Of a stretch of 64,000 bases of DNA, positions 13,376 to 26,580 are shown piece by piece. The notes beneath the pieces were generated by a model that was given only the letters and a program-made list of their open reading frames with translations, had not been told where the DNA came from and ran no database searches. A program made the position numbers and the translations under genes. The DNA is from Hyalella azteca (taxonomy: Eukaryota; Arthropoda; Malacostraca; Amphipoda; Hyalellidae), in the NCBI RefSeq assembly GCF_000764305.2, contig NW_025935833.1, positions 288,895 through 352,894 of the forward strand, read 5' to 3'. Each line of letters starts with the position of its first letter. Within the stretch, counting starts at the first letter, position 1.

Positions 13376-16300
13376 AAATTTTTAGTACTTCGTACTAAAA
13401 ATGGAAATAAAACCATTTATTTCGGGGCATATGCCAGTGTGCTTAAAATAATTCCTTAATTCTTCAGTAAATATTATTATAAAATTCAGATCTCACGTCC
13501 TTGTCGAAGAGTCTGCTTGGAAATCATGCTTGAGATGTGAGCTAAAGTCTGCATGATGAAGCCAAGATAAACAGAGGCATTCATTGTTAGCGGAATGCGA
13601 ATGAACGGCCGACAAGGGACAGTCTCTAAGCACAACGAAGTCACCGCGTCTCGTACGTTACCAAAGTTGGGACGGTAATCGCCTATTGCTTGTGAAGGTT
13701 TTCCAGAACTCAGCGCTGGAAGGGAAGCTCGCCGCTTTCTATCCGTCCGATGGACGTCAGAGGAAAATGCTAGTATCTGTCGCGATATCTTGCTGAATAT
13801 CTCCCTTTGTGGAACCAAGTGAAAATTTTTTTCTTCACTTTCAGTCTAGCTCTTCTCAAGAAGATCGTAGGACTGACGGCTTGTGAGTTTACGTGAGTCT
13901 AGGAATCAAATATTGACACTTTTGGCGTGCATTTGACACCGATTGATATGAAAAATGTCATCAGTTTTCTAACATTAAGCTGCTTTCATCTAATCATTTC
14001 CAATGAAGAGATCAAATTTAAGTCACCGATATAAGTGCATGTAAGAGTACTTCGATCATTAAGAAGGTAAATACGAATTCTAGTAAGAATATTTTCAGCA
14101 GTCGTAATCATGTGGCTCAAGGGAACGCATCTTATCTTTTATTTATCTAATTTCAATTTATTCCCCAAGAATTTAAAAAATGAATTATTAATAAAGAAAA
14201 TTATTTGAATTTAGACCGATCACGTGGGAACGAATTTTTTATTTACTGACTTTAATAGCAAAGTCCCATACATCCCTCCGTCTTCGAAATTTTATCAACG
14301 GTAAAACTTTCCTTTTTCATTTATATTTCTTGAAACATTCCTTCGAGACTTTAATCTTGGAGGCTCAATGTGTGGAGCACTTTGCTGGAAAGGATTGAGT
14401 TTCACTGGAGCCCAAACCTGAAGCCTTTGCCTAACTCAATTTTGTGCAAACACATTTTCGTTCCCCGCGTAGGATGAAATTTTTAAATGAAAACTTTCCC
14501 TGAAATAATGGAGTTTGGATGCGAGATGGAGGGTCTCTGATGAAAAATTTTATTAGAGAGAATAACTCACACAAGGGCTGAAGTTTCATGAAAAAGATGC
14601 AGAAAAAATATCTGGAAGAAAATTTGAATTATTCGGATTAAATTAAGAATTACCAGGATGGAAATTGGAATTCTTCTTCGTAATGCCAATTTTTTTTCTT
14701 GATAATTCCAATTTACTACATGATAATTTTAATTGTCTTCTTGATGATTCCAATTTCCAATCGCAAGAAAATTCATTGAAATTGTAAGAGAGGAACAAAT
14801 TAATTGAGCAGGAAAATATTAAGAAATAATTAATAATTTGATAATTTATCGGTACTTTTTATTTGAAGGTGAACTAGAGCAACTTCTCTTTACATTACGT
14901 TTAAGCCTTTTTTCAGTAGGTTCATTTTTGTTGAACCAATCCGGCTTATAAAAGACTTAGGTACATCAATTCCGCCATGCCATTAGAGAATTTTTAAAAA
15001 TCACTCAAATTCAGTAAGTTTCGAACGCATATGGTAAAAATACTTTCAATTTCAACACTTTCAATTTATCGACAATTTCATCGAAGAGAATGCCTCAGAT
15101 CTTGCGAATATAAATTTTCAGAATACTTCAGATATTTTTGTGTCGGTTATTTCCTTCATTTGAAGCCAAAAATTAGCACAGATTCCTAGCTTAAGATGTT
15201 GAGTAATGAAGATGCCGAATTGTGTTATTAAAGAACTACCATTATTATCATAGGTTTACTGTAATCGCAATTTCACGTTCTTTCACTTCGATGTACTACA
15301 ATCCGCTGGGGACAATTTTAGGTAAGACTTAGTATCCTTAGCATCCATAGTATCCTTCGTATCCTTAGTATCCATAGTATCCTTAGTATCCATAGTATGC
15401 TTTTCGGACGTAGCAGTCCGAGCAGCTATTCTAAATATATTCAGAATTTTTCTCTATTTCCTATTGAGTTTTTCATGTTATCTACATGGATATTGTCTAA
15501 TAATTTCCTCAGTCCAATATCGTATATGTCTTTCTTACCTTTTATAGTGAAAATTATTTGGCATCATGAACTAGCATTCTAGGGTCAAGATTACGGGAAA
15601 AACAATTATATTTCTTGTCATAAATTTGGACGAAATTCTGGATTTCAATATTGGATTCAACATCAAAAAATAAAAAATCTAATTCCACCCAATTTCGTGA
15701 CCATAGAATTAGTCGTAATGTACTTGTATGCAATCTTTTCTTCTTTATTTACTATGCAATTTGCAATTCACTATTAATACGCATCTACTACAATTTTCCT
15801 TATGAGAAGTAAATAGAAGTCTACGGACCACATGCATAAACAAGTTCCCAAGGCACTATCCACTCTCCGCGTAATGGAGAAGGCTGAGGGAACAAAAATA
15901 TTGGGTGATATTTTCTCAATTAATCAGAATTATTTCAGTAATGGGTGCGTCAAAATTTATTTTTGATTCTGCAGCTAAAGTTACCATGAAAAATCGAGTT
16001 CATTTGCTGCGTCTGTTGTAATACAACATAATTTATTCATGTGCCACCACATTACGAAGCTTAATAATCAACGACGTGTTGGTCTTATTGCCTAACTAAG
16101 CGTAGATGCTTCCTAATGTTTCACGTAAATATTACTGGTGAATAAATTATATCATAACTTTTGGGGGAAAAGTGGCCCTTCTTTCACATTTATAAATGGC
16201 TGCAGAGGATTAGACATAAATTTCTGAAATATATATTATTAGATAAATTTCTGAAATATATATATTTGAATATGTGCTTTAATCATGCAGCTAGCACACG

Positions 16301-16649
16301 CTAGTATTGTGTACTGTTGGTGCGTAAATGAATAAGTTGCATTCTTGTTGAAATTAGTTGCAGTGAACTTAGTGAATATTGTATCTGTTGTCTATTAATA
16401 TATGATAAGGGTGTCTACATATCTAATTCTATAAATAGTTAGTTAATATTTAATATGATAGATTTCCATTCAGATAAGTGTTTATTATCAGTTTCTGAAA
16501 TTCTGTCATAATTGTAACATAAGTCTCATAGCTCAAACTTCAGCTTCCCGTTAGTGGCAATTTTCATCTCAATTCGAGTCCAATACTGAACATGTATCAG
16601 AAATAGTAGAAAGTTTAAATGTACTCACAAAGAAACTCCAAGCTTGAGT
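13376..16649. other. Intergenic stretch without recognised genes
   Basis: A 110-codon minus-strand frame at 13486-13818 shows no family resemblance and no convincing context. A small array AGTATCCTTAGTATCCAT lies at 15331-15401. The rest is AT-rich unique sequence. Confidence 0.5.
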
Positions 16650-17071
16650 GTGTCTACACACAAATACGCAAAGTGAGTCTACACACATAAGCACAATGTG
16701 GATCTACACACATATACACAAAGTGAATCTACACACAAATACACAAAGTGAATCTACACAAATATACACAAAGTGAGTCTACACACATATACACAAAGTA
16801 AATCTACACACATATACACAAAGTGAATCTACACACATATACATAAAGTAAATCTACACACATATACATAAAGTGATTCAACACACAAATACACAAAGTA
16901 AATCTACACACATATACATAAAGTGAATCCACACACATATACACAAAGTAAATCTACACACATATACACAAAGTAAATCTACACACATATACACAACGTG
17001 AGTCTACACACATATACACAAAGTGAATCTACACCCATATACACAAAGTGAGTCTACATACAAATACACAA
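16650..17071. repeat. 25-bp satellite, left block (about 17 units)
   Basis: The consensus is CACACATATACACAAAGTGA plus ATCTA. The same repeat resumes at 19050, with about 2 kb of other sequence between the blocks. Confidence 0.95.
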
Positions 17072-18372
17072 TGTTGTTCGCGTGGCATGAACATGTTACA
17101 TGGTCGCCTGGCTGAAGAACGCGAGGATGAAGAAGGCTTTATTGCTTGTTTTAATGTGCCCTTAGCCACAAGAATATAATATATTAACCATAAATTGGAA
17201 AAACTAATTTTGTCCTTTTATGAGACGGTGAATAAATGTAATTATTTGTTAAAGATTTGTCGACCATTTTTGGGGATTTTCAAGTTTTGAGGCGAGAGTG
17301 TAAATGAAAACAATCCTCTGAATACCAGCGATTGCCAGCATCAAATAAAATATCAATGTTATTTGAGTCACATTCGGTTACATTACTCATACAGCTGAAT
17401 AAGCGTGTGAATTTGACGCTCAAAGCAGTCCATTCAAAATCAATTTTCGAGTCCATTATTCTTCCTCCAAGTGATGTCAACCTTTAGCTGTTCTTCAGTC
17501 CGGCATCTACAGTTTCTCATGAAATTATGACTTGACAGCTCGATCCTAACTTTCAGTTTATATCGTGGCACTACTTATAGGATTTTTCATGATTTTCCAT
17601 CCTTCAAAGAAGTTCTGTTATCAAGTCAAAGGCGTCCTAGAGTTGTTTGTGAGGACGAGTACCTCAGAATTCTGCTGATGTCGGCATTTTCCCTCACACC
17701 AGGTCAGTTTTTCATGAAGCTTTCCCTCATAACTCGTAAGGGTTTTGGCTCCGTTCCTTGCTTGAACATCGTACGTTTCAGCGACCTCTAAGGCCGGCCT
17801 GTACGGTACGGAATTTTGGCTCGCGTCAATTTCACGGACGAAAAAGCTTCCACAACAACGTTTGCGATACATCGTATTGTACGGATTGCGTTCACGAAAT
17901 TTATAGGAAAGAGTAAACCCTGAGCATTTTCATCGTGTCAATACCATAAGTTTATTTTCAGTAATGAACTTGATGCGACTTTATTTTTCAAAATCAATGT
18001 TTTCTGCACACAATTTTGTGAAGATTTATCACTACTCATTTAGAAATTCATATCAATGCCATGGAAAGTAAACCTATGTTTCTGCATAGGCAATATTTAT
18101 ATTATTTGTGACCTCTGAACTCCCTAGACACTTTCTAAGAGAACGAGAGAATTAAATCACGGCCAGAATTCTGTGCAGGAATATCAGATATCGGGAATTT
18201 ATCACCCTAAATAAAAAAAGAATGTGTTATACGACAGGCTTTCAATTTCTTTGTCTAATGGAAAACCTCAATTTTAGGACGAGTCATCTTTTTATAATAA
18301 CATGCTCCGTTAGATCCGGTGTAAGAAAATGCAAATTGAAGTTGAAGAATAAGTAAGATATAAAAAATTATA

Positions 18373-18520
18373 ATGTTCGGCTGGGTGAGCGAGCGGTCAT
18401 GATAACAAGATTGGAGCAGTGAGGAGCGGGGTGCGAACCGACCTTGCTGTAAATATTTGAGATCGGCGAAACATCAGCGGCGACCGAAGTTTAGCCTGCC
18501 ATTATTATATTATAATATTT
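18373..18520 (+). mobile_element. Degenerate copy of the same tRNA-derived SINE
   Basis: The block AAGATTGGAGCAG then GAGGAGCGGGGTGCGAACC matches the 58.1-kb SINE around its B box, with a decayed B box (GTGCGAACC). The segment ends in an ATT/TAT-rich tail near 18500-18520. It is immediately upstream of the LINE remnant. Confidence 0.5.
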
Positions 18521-18565
18521 TATCAACTTTAGGAGACATTTTTTTCTGTTCGTGAATCTTAGAAA

Positions 18566-18841
18566 TTGACAGTATCTATCATTCAGGGATCAACAATGAA
18601 TTTTAAATCATTTTTACACATCCTACCAAAGGATCTAAGAGAGGGGGAGTTCACCCTGGAGACCTTCAAGAGACAGCTAGACGTGTTCCTGAGCACAATC
18701 CCAGATCGACCTCCCCTGCAACACTACCAGCGGCGAGAAGCAAGCAACAGCATCGTGCATCAGGTGGCCCAAATGAGGGCGGATGAACGATATTCAGAGG
18801 CGGCGATCCATCGTGGCCTGGGACTGCTATGTCCCAACTAA
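18566..18841 (+). pseudogene. C-terminal remnant of a LINE-like reverse transcriptase ORF
   Basis: The 91-codon frame contains LETFKRQLDVFLSTIPDRPP, then ASNSIVHQVAQMR before the stop. The arrangement of a V/LETFKRxLDxxLxxIPDxP block followed by ASNS-hQ is what I associate with the extreme C-terminus of non-LTR retrotransposon polyproteins in invertebrates. No catalytic reverse transcriptase or endonuclease motif is present, so only a 5'-truncated tail remains. It lies just downstream of a degenerate SINE and inside a satellite interruption. Assignment rests on remembered family pattern and needs a protein search. Confidence 0.5.
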
Positions 18842-19049
18842 AAATCAAATGAAAAAAATTTTAGTTACGCACATGTAATAAATTTAATATTAGTTGCATT
18901 GATATATGACTGATAATAATCTTAAAACTTATTCACTTATTTAGATGGTGCATAAAACAATCGTCAGTTTGTGTGGAGTAAAATGCCTATGTGCTGTTTT
19001 ATTCCTCTCACAATATGAACTACATTTAGTAAACCGTTTCAATTCAGTT

Positions 19050-19110
19050 CACAAAGTGAGTCTACACACATATACACGAAGTGAGTCTACACACATGTAC
19101 ACAAAGTGAG
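19050..19110. repeat. 25-bp satellite, right block
   Basis: Two and a half units of the same CACACATATACACRAAGTGA plus GTCTA repeat are present. Confidence 0.9.
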
Positions 19111-21360
19111 TTAGACTTCGGCTTTTCTGTCTGAAATTTTTCCATCTTGATTATCTGTTCTTTATTGAAAAATGACGCCTTCTTTAATCTTCAAACTTGA
19201 TTTTGAAATTGATCACATATTGAATAATATAGAAATTTAGTTTTCAACAAGCTTTAGTTTTCAACAAGCTTACGACTGTAAACATGGACACCCAAAAGAT
19301 GAATAGGCTATATAGAGACAAACTTTGTTTAACTGATACGCCCTTTAACGGGCAAAGCTGAGTCTGGATAACTCACATTAACATAAAATGTTTCGTTATT
19401 TGGACGAAACCTCTATCATTTCTCATAGTGTACAGAAGAAATAGCAGCAGACATTGTTCGAGTGCCCCCCTAAGCTCAACTGCATAGCGAGCAAGCAATG
19501 TTCTTTTTCATGAAGATGACAGCCGGCAGAACATTTGTCTTCCGGCAAATTCATGACAAAGTTTTATGGTGCTATTTTCCAACGCTCATTTTTTATCATT
19601 TCCACTCCTGATTTATTGCTGTGCTTTGCTATTTCCGTGTAGGTTTCGTATGAAAAATTCGTTAAAGTTTTATAAGATGTCCTGAAGATGGTTAAATTTG
19701 ATGAAAGTGAAATATCTGCGACTCTATTGCATGTGTTCCTTTATTATTATTAAGAACCGTACTCCGATTCTATAAAACTGTAAACAATGCAAAGTTTACG
19801 ACCAAAAATATTGCCTTGCGATTTACAAAAACGGTATTTGATATTGTAATCCCTTTCCTAATTCTTAGTAGCAACTAACGTGATTTATACGTTTTCGATT
19901 ATATTCACGTTTATTTTTTGACCTATTTTGGTCGATCATATTTGTGAATACTCGCACTGGATATGATTAAATGTAGACCTTGTTTTTTTCTGGCGTGGCG
20001 CTATATATTACTGGCTGATTCGTGGGCCTTGATTCAACGCGACAAAAAATATAGTATTTTTATTAGAAATGCTCGGCTGTTTGCAGCAAACATTCTCGGC
20101 AAATCTGAGTATTATTAGAATATTATGCATCAGCCTTTAGTTTAGCTCGACGCAGAGGCTTTTTACAACGAGCATTTATTTCTTACTAAGAATTGCACAG
20201 TATTTGAGCGAATCGCTCGATATCCGAGCCTATGTGAACAAGTATGTTACTCGTAAACATCGACCTAACCTTTTGTCATAGAAAAATTATTTTTACGGAG
20301 ACAAATACGCACTGACATATCGAAACAATCATACATTAGAGCGAACTTGACCAGTGATATTCTAGTTATACAAGACAAGTTCGAAGTTTTATTTAAAAAA
20401 ATATATTACTGCACGCATGGCCAATGATATCCCAGTTATTCAAGAAAATTTTTAAGTTATATTATTATACAATGGAATAAAAATGTAAGAGCTTTGAAGA
20501 TCGCCGGGGTCGACGCAAAATTCGCCACAAGGTCGCGTAGAACAAGCACAGATCCCGACGCTGATCCGCGGTTCATAAATAACCTGTGGCAGATTTACTG
20601 ACGTCGTCTCCTACGCCGCTGCAAGAACCGCCGCGCGAGGAGCCGGGTAAACATCCCTCTTAATGAATGAGATTTTTCTTCTGCAAGTAAAATATTTTTC
20701 CTGAAAGCCTTCTGCACATCTTTCTGCTATGTTATTTTTGTCAGTTTTTGACATTTCCCTCGAAGAGTTTCTTCAATGGAGTTTTTTTCTCCCATTTATT
20801 TGGAAGTATTTCTTATGTATTCGCTACCAGTCTTGTTTAATTCTTAGCTTATATCTTTTTCACCAAATGTTAATGGCACTATTGCTTGATGAAGATACTA
20901 GAACGAAATTATTTTTCGGCCTTAATATATTATTGCACATTTTATACTTGAGTTTCATCACGGTATTAAATTTCCCTATTTTTCGGCCTAAATATATTAT
21001 TGCCCGATTTTAATTTGAGTTTTAAAACGTTAAACTTCCCTATCAACGCTCGTTGAAAAAATAACTGCATGCTTATAAATGCCTTTCAAACACTGCCTAC
21101 GAACATCATTTAATAGAGATATGTTACATATTTATTTTAATTGATTTAATTATTCCACACATTCATTATCAACTATAAATCTCATTTAATTGCCTGTAGA
21201 ATAGCACCATGATCGCTATGCAACTTAGTTACTATCATCATTAAATCATAAATTCTAGATTCATCCTTCGATAGATTATTTATCAACCTCATTTTCTTGG
21301 TTGCGTTCTGTCTTATACATAAAACAAAACCGTTTAGCCAGCGCTCAGCCAGCTAAGATT
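19111..21360. other. Intergenic stretch with a CpG-rich patch
   Basis: AT-rich unique DNA surrounds about 150 bp (20508-20655) of distinctly GC- and CpG-rich sequence. No long open frame or known RNA was recognised. Confidence 0.45.
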
Positions 21361-21875
21361 TCAACATCAGCCATGACCGATCCTCAACCATACCCGGCCT
21401 TCCGCCATGTCCTGCCCTCAACCATCTTACCTCAGCCATGTCCAGCCTTCAGCAATCTTACCTCAGCCATGTCCGGCCTTCAGCCATCTTACCTCAGCCA
21501 TCTTACCTCAGCCATCTTACCTCAGCCATCTTACCTCAGCCATCTTACCTCAGCCATCTTACCTCAGCCATCTTACCTCAGCCATCTTACCTCAGCCATC
21601 TTACCTCAGCCATCTTACCTCAGCCATCTTACCTCAGCCATCTTACCTCAGCCATCTTACCTCAGCCATCTTACCTCAGCCATCTTACCTCAGCCATCTT
21701 ACCTCAGCCATCTTACCTCAGCCATCTTACCTCAGCCATCTTACCTCAGCCATCTTACCTCAGCCATCTTANGACCGGCCCTCAGCCACCTTACCTCAGT
21801 CATACCCGGCCCTCAGCCACCTTCCCTCAGCCATGTCCGGCCCTCAGCCACCTTCCCTCAGCCATGTCCGGACGG
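21361..21875. repeat. 14-bp minisatellite array with N gap
   Basis: Twenty-one near-perfect CAGCCATCTTACCT units (21481-21771) are flanked by longer variants containing CCTCAGCCATGTCCGGCC. All three plus-strand frames are open (up to 207 codons), which reflects the repeat. Confidence 0.95.
21772..21772. other. Single-N assembly gap in the 14-bp array
   Basis: An N interrupts the CAGCCATCTTACCT array. The true length of the array is unknown here. Confidence 0.95.
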
Positions 21876-22089
21876 CATGACGCAGCATGAGTGGTCGTCG
21901 CGCTATGTCAGGCGTGGCTCGTAACTCTCACAAAGTTTAGTGTCACGACATCCTTAAGTTTAAATGAAGCCTTTGCTGGAAGATGGATTGCTCGGTCTGA
22001 CTTATTCTGTTAGCAGTAAGCTGGATAACAGGTGCGTTTAGTTCCCATGCTAGGCATTAAATCACTTTTATATTTCCAACTCTCAATCA

Positions 22090-22420
22090 TGTAGCACATA
22101 CCTGTGAGTGAGCTTAACTGTCCTGCTATTATAAATGTTTTTTAACTCTCATTTATGCCGCGCTTACGTTCGAAGAAGGTTTATTTTTCTGCTGTAACAC
22201 ACCTTTTTGAACTCTCATTCACGCAGAGCTTACATTTGGTGCAGTTTTATGGGCTTGTTATTACAAACATTTTCAACTTTCTGTCTTGCAGTACTTGCGT
22301 TTCAAACAGTTTTATAGGCTTGATACAATAAACTTCCTTCAGCTCTTATACCTGAAGTACTTTCGTTTGGTGCAGTTTTTTTGGGGCATGTTATATCATA
22401 CGTTTCTCAGATCTGATTCC
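22090..22420. repeat. Degenerate ~80-bp tandem repeat split by the MITE
   Basis: Units of the type CTTACGTTTGGTGCAGTTTTATGGGCTTG then AACTCTCATT recur about four times. A further partial unit lies at 23001-23060 after the MITE. Confidence 0.6.
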
Positions 22421-22424
22421 TTAA

Positions 22425-22999
22425 GGGGAGCGTCTGGGTCCCAAATCGACAATTTTGGCTTTTCCGGTTTTTAGTCTCACCTTAAAGCTGACATTCTGCC
22501 CTATCCAACGGTACCACTGCCATCTCTCATCGTTGATTTATGATTTCACGACATTTCATGAAAGGGGGGCGGGTGGGGGAGTTCTTTAAGTAATTAGATA
22601 GGAACTAATTAGCTGCTGAGCTCTTTAAATATAGTGTCTACTTGAGTTGTGCTGCAGTTACGTGTTTAGTCTCATCTTAAAGCTGACATTCTGGCCTATC
22701 CAACGGTACCACTACCATCTCTGTACGTTGATTTTTACCTACACGACACTTCATGAAAAGGAGGGCGGGTGGGGGGAGTTCTTTCAGTAATAGATAGGAG
22801 ATAATTCGCTGTAGGAGGAGAAAGATTTCTTAAGGACCCCCTTTTTGCCGTTTTCTATGAATTTCACGTTTTCTTTCAATTTTTTTGGAAAATTGACTCG
22901 AACAAAAAAGTCTTAGATTTTTGTTTTACATATGTGTACCAAGTTTCAAAGTGATCCGTCCGTAAATAAAAAAGTTTTTCTGGAGGCCAGACGCTCCCC
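22425..22999. mobile_element. 575-bp MITE flanked by TTAA target duplications
   Basis: The left end GGGGAGCGTCTGG and right end CCAGACGCTCCCC are perfect 13-bp inverted repeats. Both are flanked by TTAA (22421-22424 and 23000-23003). The element interrupts a tandem repeat: after the right TTAA the flank resumes with GTACTTTCGTTTGATGCAG, matching the repeat unit on the left. Inside, a block of about 150 bp occurs twice (22471- and 22666-). There is no transposase. TTAA targeting recalls piggyBac-type transposases, although piggyBac ends usually begin CCC rather than GGG, so the family is open. Confidence 0.8.
22471..22815 (+). repeat. Two direct copies inside the MITE
   Basis: The sequence beginning TTAGTCTCA-CTTAAAGCTG and running through CCTATCCAACGGTACCACT to a G-rich GGCGGGTGGGGG block occurs at 22471 and again at 22666. 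Spacing is 195 bp and identity is high but imperfect. Confidence 0.85.
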
Positions 23000-23060
23000 T
23001 TAAGTACTTTCGTTTGATGCAGTTCTATCGGGCTGATGTAATACACGTTTTTCTTCGCCG

Positions 23061-25880
23061 TAGTCAAGGTTCATGAGTAACTGGAAAGAAAGAAAGGAGT
23101 AATATTATTAAGCGCAATATATATTAAGCGCACAATGCTTTGTTACTTCCTGCCATTCTCTCGAAGACACCACGATAACAATTGGCAGAGAATGGCAACC
23201 AACTTTAAGTCATTGGCAGACATCGTAATTTTTCATCAATAATACGCAGTCGTTTCGGAGAAATGATAAATTGCACAAAAGTTTCCCGCTTCGTTCAGTG
23301 AACGACTGGGCAGTATTTCTCGTTTGGTTGTTGTAGTTTACTCATCATTCGAGCTCCTGGCAATGTTTTCTTGGATTTTTTTTAACTGGGCGGTGATACA
23401 AACTTTTAATGCGAGTTCTCATTGAAGTTCCGGAGCTCTTTGTTGATTGCAGTCAACTTTTTGATTGCCTGCTGTGGAGCATTTTTGGAATTGAGGGAAT
23501 TTTTTTAATCTTGATGCTTATAATTGAGTATTAAAATCAGATAAATTCATGAAACGATCATTTCCATAAGAACGGATGTTGTTCTTATTCACTTTTACTT
23601 TATTTTTTATTTTCATTATTTTAATCATTTATTTATATAATATTTTTTATTAAAAAATAATGTCATTAAATACATTGCAATTACCAAATTACAAACAATA
23701 ATTCATGGATGCCTAACGATAGTTTAAGCTACTGCTTTCCTAAAAGCGAGTATTCACAAAACCGTTAGGGAGCAGCAAAAATGTCGATCAATTGTCATAA
23801 AAAATCTATTTGTGATTGATGGGAAATTAAGGCACACAAAATTCTTTTTATTCCAGACAAAATATTTTCCACAAAACATTCCACCGCATCGACGCTTTGC
23901 TTTGAGACTTTCGCCACATTTTTCTTCGCGTGAATTCATACTTTTTTCCAATCTCGCTCGTTCGGACGCATGCCCGTATTGGCCCTTGACTGATAATATA
24001 CCATCAGCCGTTGAGAAATGACCGCTCATCAACTACTGAGTGGCCTGTCAAATTCAGCCTATAATTCGCAATAGGACAATAACCATTCATGGAATTTATT
24101 GGCTAACCCCTCAGCATCAAAAATGCGCAACGATGGCAGAACAGCAAACCCATGTTCAAATCCTCAGCAAAAAATCTCGTTGGCTACCCAATGACCGATG
24201 CTCAGCAGCTTTCAAATAAGCCTCCAAAACTTATGACTTGATTAACGCTGCCTTTGTCCACGCCTGGCTGTATTGTGTTATTAAAATGAAAGAATGTACC
24301 TGAATGAGAAACTGTAACGTCGCAGCACCGAGCCGACATTCCTGAACTTTAATGCGGATCTCTGCGCGCCCAATTTTGAGGGTTCCAAACGGGTTTATAA
24401 AGATTTCACACGCCCGGTTTGAGGGCTGTGCGAACGGGTTCTATACGGTGTTTACACGCCGATGTTGTGGGCTGTTCTCGGATTTAATACAATGTTATTG
24501 CACTCCGATGTTTCGGGCTAATAACGGTATTATATACACTGTTTACACGCCTGATGTTGATGCTTGAAGCAAAGTCGAAGGTTTCTTTCAAACTGAAGTT
24601 TTCCTTGCACCATTTTAAAAGCGTTGGGGTATGCTATTTTCCGCTGTTGCGATTAGCCTCACTTTTTCTTTAATTCGAATTATCATTGAAATTTTAATTT
24701 TTAGTATTTATCCGCCTGTTTTTTTAATCTATCTATCCATTCCACGCACTTCTGATATAATCAATGTTTCTTGCCATATTCTGCCTCTATTCAATAATCA
24801 TTGTACAGTATATATATGCTTATGTAAAATGACGGAAAAGGTCAAACGTCAGGAAATGCGTCAAAATTCGCGCGAATTGCAGCCGCTGTTTAGCCCATAC
24901 ATTTGACTCTTGATATATGACATTTTTCCAAGAGCCGCTCAGAAGTCGACTTTTCGCGGATGAGGGTGAGAGCCGGGGCGTGGGTGCTCGTAAAAACGTC
25001 GTCTAATTTCCTTTATTTGCTTATCTAACAGTTCACTGCATGCCTCTCGCATACCAGAATGCATTTATGGGCCAGTCTTGAGGTTTTTAAGAGCTTTTGA
25101 AAATCTGGGATATTTCAGTGCAAAATAGAGACAATATGGCAGCACTGTGAGACATTTGTCCGTACGAACGCTGTTTTTTCTATTCTAGCCATTTGGATGT
25201 TCTAACCTGAGTAAACAATAATCATGATTAAAATCTCACAATACTAGCGCTAAGCATCCATACTAATTAGCAATTAAAATCATTTTTGACATCGTATTAT
25301 TATTCTACTGTACTAAAATCAAGGTAATAATTATTCACCTAATTTAACCAACTACGAACAGAAAAATTAATGTAAAAAAATTAATTTCCACCAAACCATT
25401 TTTTCTTGCAATTTAGCCATTTTTCGCCCTGAAAAGTTTATAAGGGAGTTCAAGGCAATGGCAGCAGTCCTAATGATCAATATTTTGCAGTCATTAAAGG
25501 GTCTGGAGAAATATCGCTCCTCGCAAACCATGTTATAATTACGACCAAAAAAGCCAGATTCTCTGGCAATACAAATCTCACCAATAAAGTCTCTTGCTAG
25601 ACTTACGGCTTGCGCAGGCCTGTGGACGCTAAATTTCTGGACGCTAAATTTCTTGATTATTTCTTCCAAACTGATTCTTAAAACGTAATCAGTAAGTTTC
25701 GTAATCGCTAGTTATGGGATGGGTTCCATGATGATCGTTGCGAGTTGATTAGTGATCTTTAGTTCTATAGTTTTCGTTTCTATTATACGTATTACGAGTT
25801 AAATGGGTTAATATGATTAGAGTTTATGCAATGAAGACCCTAACCGTGTAAATGAAAGCTTTTATCTTATTGTTAATGCT
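23061..25880. other. Intergenic stretch, with a ~55-bp degenerate repeat at 24360-24560
   Basis: About four loose units combine ACACGCC-GATGTT, GGGCTGT and AACGGGTTTATA elements. The rest is AT-rich, and no frame has recognisable similarity. Confidence 0.45.
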
Positions 25881-26155
25881 TATGGGCACATGGCTGGTAT
25901 GATGTATGATGTGAAGTATGGTATAGGCACATGGCTGGTATGAAGTGTGGTATGGGCAAATGGTTGGTATGATGTATGGTATGGGCACATGGCTGGTATG
26001 ATGTATGATATGAAGTATGTTATGGGCACATGGCTGGTATGAAGTATGGTATGGGCACATGGCTGGTATGAAGTTTGGTATGGGCACATGGCTGGTATGA
26101 AGTATGGTATGGGCACATGGCTGGTATGAAGTATGGTATGGGCACATGGCTGGTA
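25881..26155. repeat. 29-bp minisatellite
   Basis: The unit is ATGGGCACATGGCTGGTATG plus AAGTATGGT, with some longer variants. It runs into the N gap at 26156. Confidence 0.95.
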
Positions 26156-26156
26156 N
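26156..26156. other. Single-N assembly gap at the end of the 29-bp array
   Basis: An N follows the last TGGTA of the minisatellite and precedes the misplaced 424-bp segment. Confidence 0.95.
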
Positions 26157-26580
26157 ACAGTTCCAGATTTTATCGAAAGACAGATATCCCTCGTACGCTA
26201 TTAAAATGTCTGTATTTTTCAAACCCCTATTCTTGCTGTTGTCGCAGCTTCTCAAATTTTATGACACCAATTTTAGAATCCTTCCGCTAAAATTTTTATG
26301 CATAGTAAATACAAATTTTCGCTCATGGTAGCAGGGTTGGATGGACACCTCATTGCAACACAATAAGTTACATATCTCATTGGCATATGGTTAATTTTAT
26401 ATCTCATAGGTTGAATATCTCACTGCAAAACGATTAATTGATTTAACATCGTGAGACGATTAGTTGAATATCACAAGGTAATGCGATCAAATGTAAATCT
26501 CATAGTTAAACATTTAGTTGGAATATATGGTGATAAGGCTGTGGCTGGATATCTCGTTCCAACTGGATTAATCTTATATC
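26157..26580 (+). repeat. 424-bp copy of 36002-36425, probably misassembled
   Basis: The segment matches 36002-36425 base for base as far as I compared it. It begins right after a single N and ends exactly at the adapter junction. The 36-kb copy continues naturally on both sides. An identical copy bounded by an N and an adapter is best explained by erroneous gap filling with a mate-pair read. Confidence 0.85.

Noticed and set aside
13486..13818. 110-codon minus-strand frame
   Set aside because: No family resemblance, no exon partners and only modest length in 64 kb; kept out as likely chance.
21301..21924. 207-codon frame and two overlapping ones
   Set aside because: All derive from the 14-bp array and cross an N; all three frames being open indicates a stop-free repeat.
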